Made by a program: the position numbers and the translations under genes
NCBI GenBank assembly: GCA_026985755.1
Contig: JALSPX010000008.1
Location: 1-5,710, forward strand
Origin: Sulfurovum sp.
Lineage (GTDB): Bacteria; Campylobacterota; Campylobacteria; Campylobacterales; Sulfurovaceae
DNA length: 5,710 nt
Direction: 5' to 3'
Notes under the pieces: generated by a model
What the model saw: the letters and a program-made list of their open reading frames with translations, nothing else
What the model was told of the DNA's origin: nothing
Database searches by the model: none
Part shown: positions 4,598 to 5,710 of the stretch, one piece after another
How positions within the stretch are numbered: position 1 is the first letter of the stretch
Layout: the number at the start of each line of letters is the position of its first letter

Positions 4598-5710
4598 TGC
4601 AAACCCTCACTCAACTCATCTCAGACAAAACCACCCTCAACACAAATCAAATCAAAAACATCTTAACCCTACTAGACAAGGGCGATACTATTCCCTTTAT
4701 AGCCCGTTACCGTAAAGAGCTTACAGGCGGGGCGGATGATGAGCAGTTGCGGGTGTTTTATGATGTGTATTTGTCTGCCAAGCGATTGTTGGAGCGTAAA
4801 GAGGAGATACTCTCTATTCTCACTGAGCGTGAACAGCTCACTCCTACACTAAAAGAGCAGATAGCTAGTGCAGAGACCATGACAGCATTAGAAGATATCT
4901 ATAGACCCTACAAAGAGAAGAAAAATACCCGTGCCTCTACTGCCATCAAGCAGGGGTTGGAACCACTGGCAAACATGCTCCAGTCTGCCAAGCTAAGTCA
5001 GGCAGAGTTTAGCGCCAAAGCCCAAGGCTTTATGAGGGGTGAGGTGAAGGATGTGGTACATGCCATCAAAGGGGCACAAGACATCATCGCCGAGCGTTAT
5101 GCAGAAAATGCCAAAGAGCGTCAAATCTTGCGTGAGATGGTACAGCGTCATGGGATGCTAGAAGTCAAAGGGACAAAAACCTTTGAAGAGAATGGAAGCT
5201 TTAAGAACTATAAACTCCATACTGAAAAGATAGCCTACACACCTAGCCACCGTTACCTCGCTATCAAAAGAGGAGAGAAAGAGAAACAGCTCTCTGTTAA
5301 ACTCACCATAGATGTAGAGCGATACATGGAGACGCTAAAGCGCTACAAACTCAAAGCGTGGATGGGCTCTAGTAAGGCTTTGCTTTTTGAGGCGTACAAA
5401 GATGGCTTTAAACGTCTGCTCTATCCCTCTATAGAACGAGAGGTCTTTGCATGGGCGAAAGAACGGGCAGATGCAGCGGCGATTGGGGTATTTGGTAAGA
5501 ATATGACGCAACTCTTTATGAGTCCACCTGTGGTGGGTAAGGTACTGCTAGGGGCTGACCCTGCGTACCGTACGGGGTGCAAGCTAGCAGTCATCGATGA
5601 AAATGGTGATTACCTAGACCACGCTGTCATCTACCCTGTACCCCCACGAGAGGAGTATGAAAAATCACGAGATGTGGTAGCCAAGCTGGTAAAAAAATAC
5701 AACATTCAAG
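4597..5710 (+). CDS. tex: Tex, S1-domain RNA-binding transcription accessory protein (N-terminal 371 residues)
   Basis: The frame starts at ATG 4597 and is open to the right edge without a frameshift, giving 371 residues, roughly half of the 770 or so usual for Tex. Tex is a cytoplasmic nucleic-acid-binding protein related to eukaryotic Spt6 and linked to transcription and RNA metabolism. The N-terminal helical region carries the signature GDTIPFIARYRKELTGG (29-45) and ALEDIYRPYKEKKNTRA (97-113), close to the E. coli counterparts, with the same distance to the N-terminus, which supports the start. GADPAYRTGCKLAVID (319-334) opens the YqgF/RNase H-like domain. The helix-hairpin-helix and S1 domains lie beyond the window. 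The upstream palindrome covers the only weak ribosome-binding site (TTGGA, six bases away). Codon positions 7-20 are partly duplicated behind ung. Confidence 0.95.
   Translation, partial: MQTLTQLISDKTTLNTNQIKNILTLLDKGDTIPFIARYRKELTGGADDEQLRVFYDVYLSAKRLLERKEEILSILTEREQLTPTLKEQIASAETMTALEDIYRPYKEKKNTRASTAIKQGLEPLANMLQSAKLSQAEFSAKAQGFMRGEVKDVVHAIKGAQDIIAERYAENAKERQILREMVQRHGMLEVKGTKTFEENGSFKNYKLHTEKIAYTPSHRYLAIKRGEKEKQLSVKLTIDVERYMETLKRYKLKAWMGSSKALLFEAYKDGFKRLLYPSIEREVFAWAKERADAAAIGVFGKNMTQLFMSPPVVGKVLLGADPAYRTGCKLAVIDENGDYLDHAVIYPVPPREEYEKSRDVVAKLVKKYNIQ

Noticed and set aside
2357..4657. Transposon or insertion sequence carrying the hydrolase
   Set aside because: No transposase or integrase and no convincing terminal inverted repeats flank the segment. 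The flanking match is a copy of tex coding sequence, not a short target duplication.

Overview
The window reads like a chromosome segment of a Campylobacterota (epsilonproteobacterial) bacterium, probably of the Sulfurovum/Sulfurimonas kind. The grounds are compact genes nearly all on one strand, moderately AT-rich DNA, T-rich promoters with TATAAT-like -10 boxes and weak -35 boxes, and the general look of the Ung and Tex proteins. This is inference from style and cannot be proved from the window.

Layout, all on the + strand. (1) 2-247 is the C-terminal end of a probable outer-membrane beta-barrel protein whose start lies outside the window. (2) 266-2347 is a compact three-gene block: an AraC-type regulator with a GyrI-like effector domain, a pyridoxamine-5'-phosphate-oxidase-like flavin protein, and uracil-DNA glycosylase (ung), whose start codon overlaps the preceding stop. 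(3) 2348-2664 is a 317-base AT-rich gap. It holds what looks like a decayed copy of the 5' end of tex, two adjacent imperfect hairpins, a weak promoter and a good ribosome-binding site. (4) 2665-4551 encodes a 628-residue exported protein with three beta-sandwich-like repeats at an exact 92-residue period, followed by an alpha/beta hydrolase domain with a GHSAGG nucleophile motif. (5) 4568-4597 is a perfect palindrome next to the start codon of (6) tex, which runs off the right edge at residue 371.

The most interesting reading concerns history. The secreted hydrolase and its leader are visibly richer in A+T than ung and tex on either side. They are bracketed by two related copies of the tex 5' coding region, 2357-2398 and 4616-4657, which match at 34 of 42 positions without gaps. 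The simplest explanation is that ung and tex were once neighbours and that the hydrolase segment was inserted at the start of tex, leaving a truncated, decaying tex start behind ung. No integrase or transposase is visible.

Functionally, the 266-2347 block joins a small-molecule-sensing regulator, a flavin enzyme and a base-excision-repair enzyme. The exported hydrolase looks like an independent accessory gene for attacking an ester or polymer outside the cytoplasm. Tex is a housekeeping RNA-binding, transcription-associated protein. I see no tRNA, rRNA, CRISPR array, recognisable insertion sequence or defence system.
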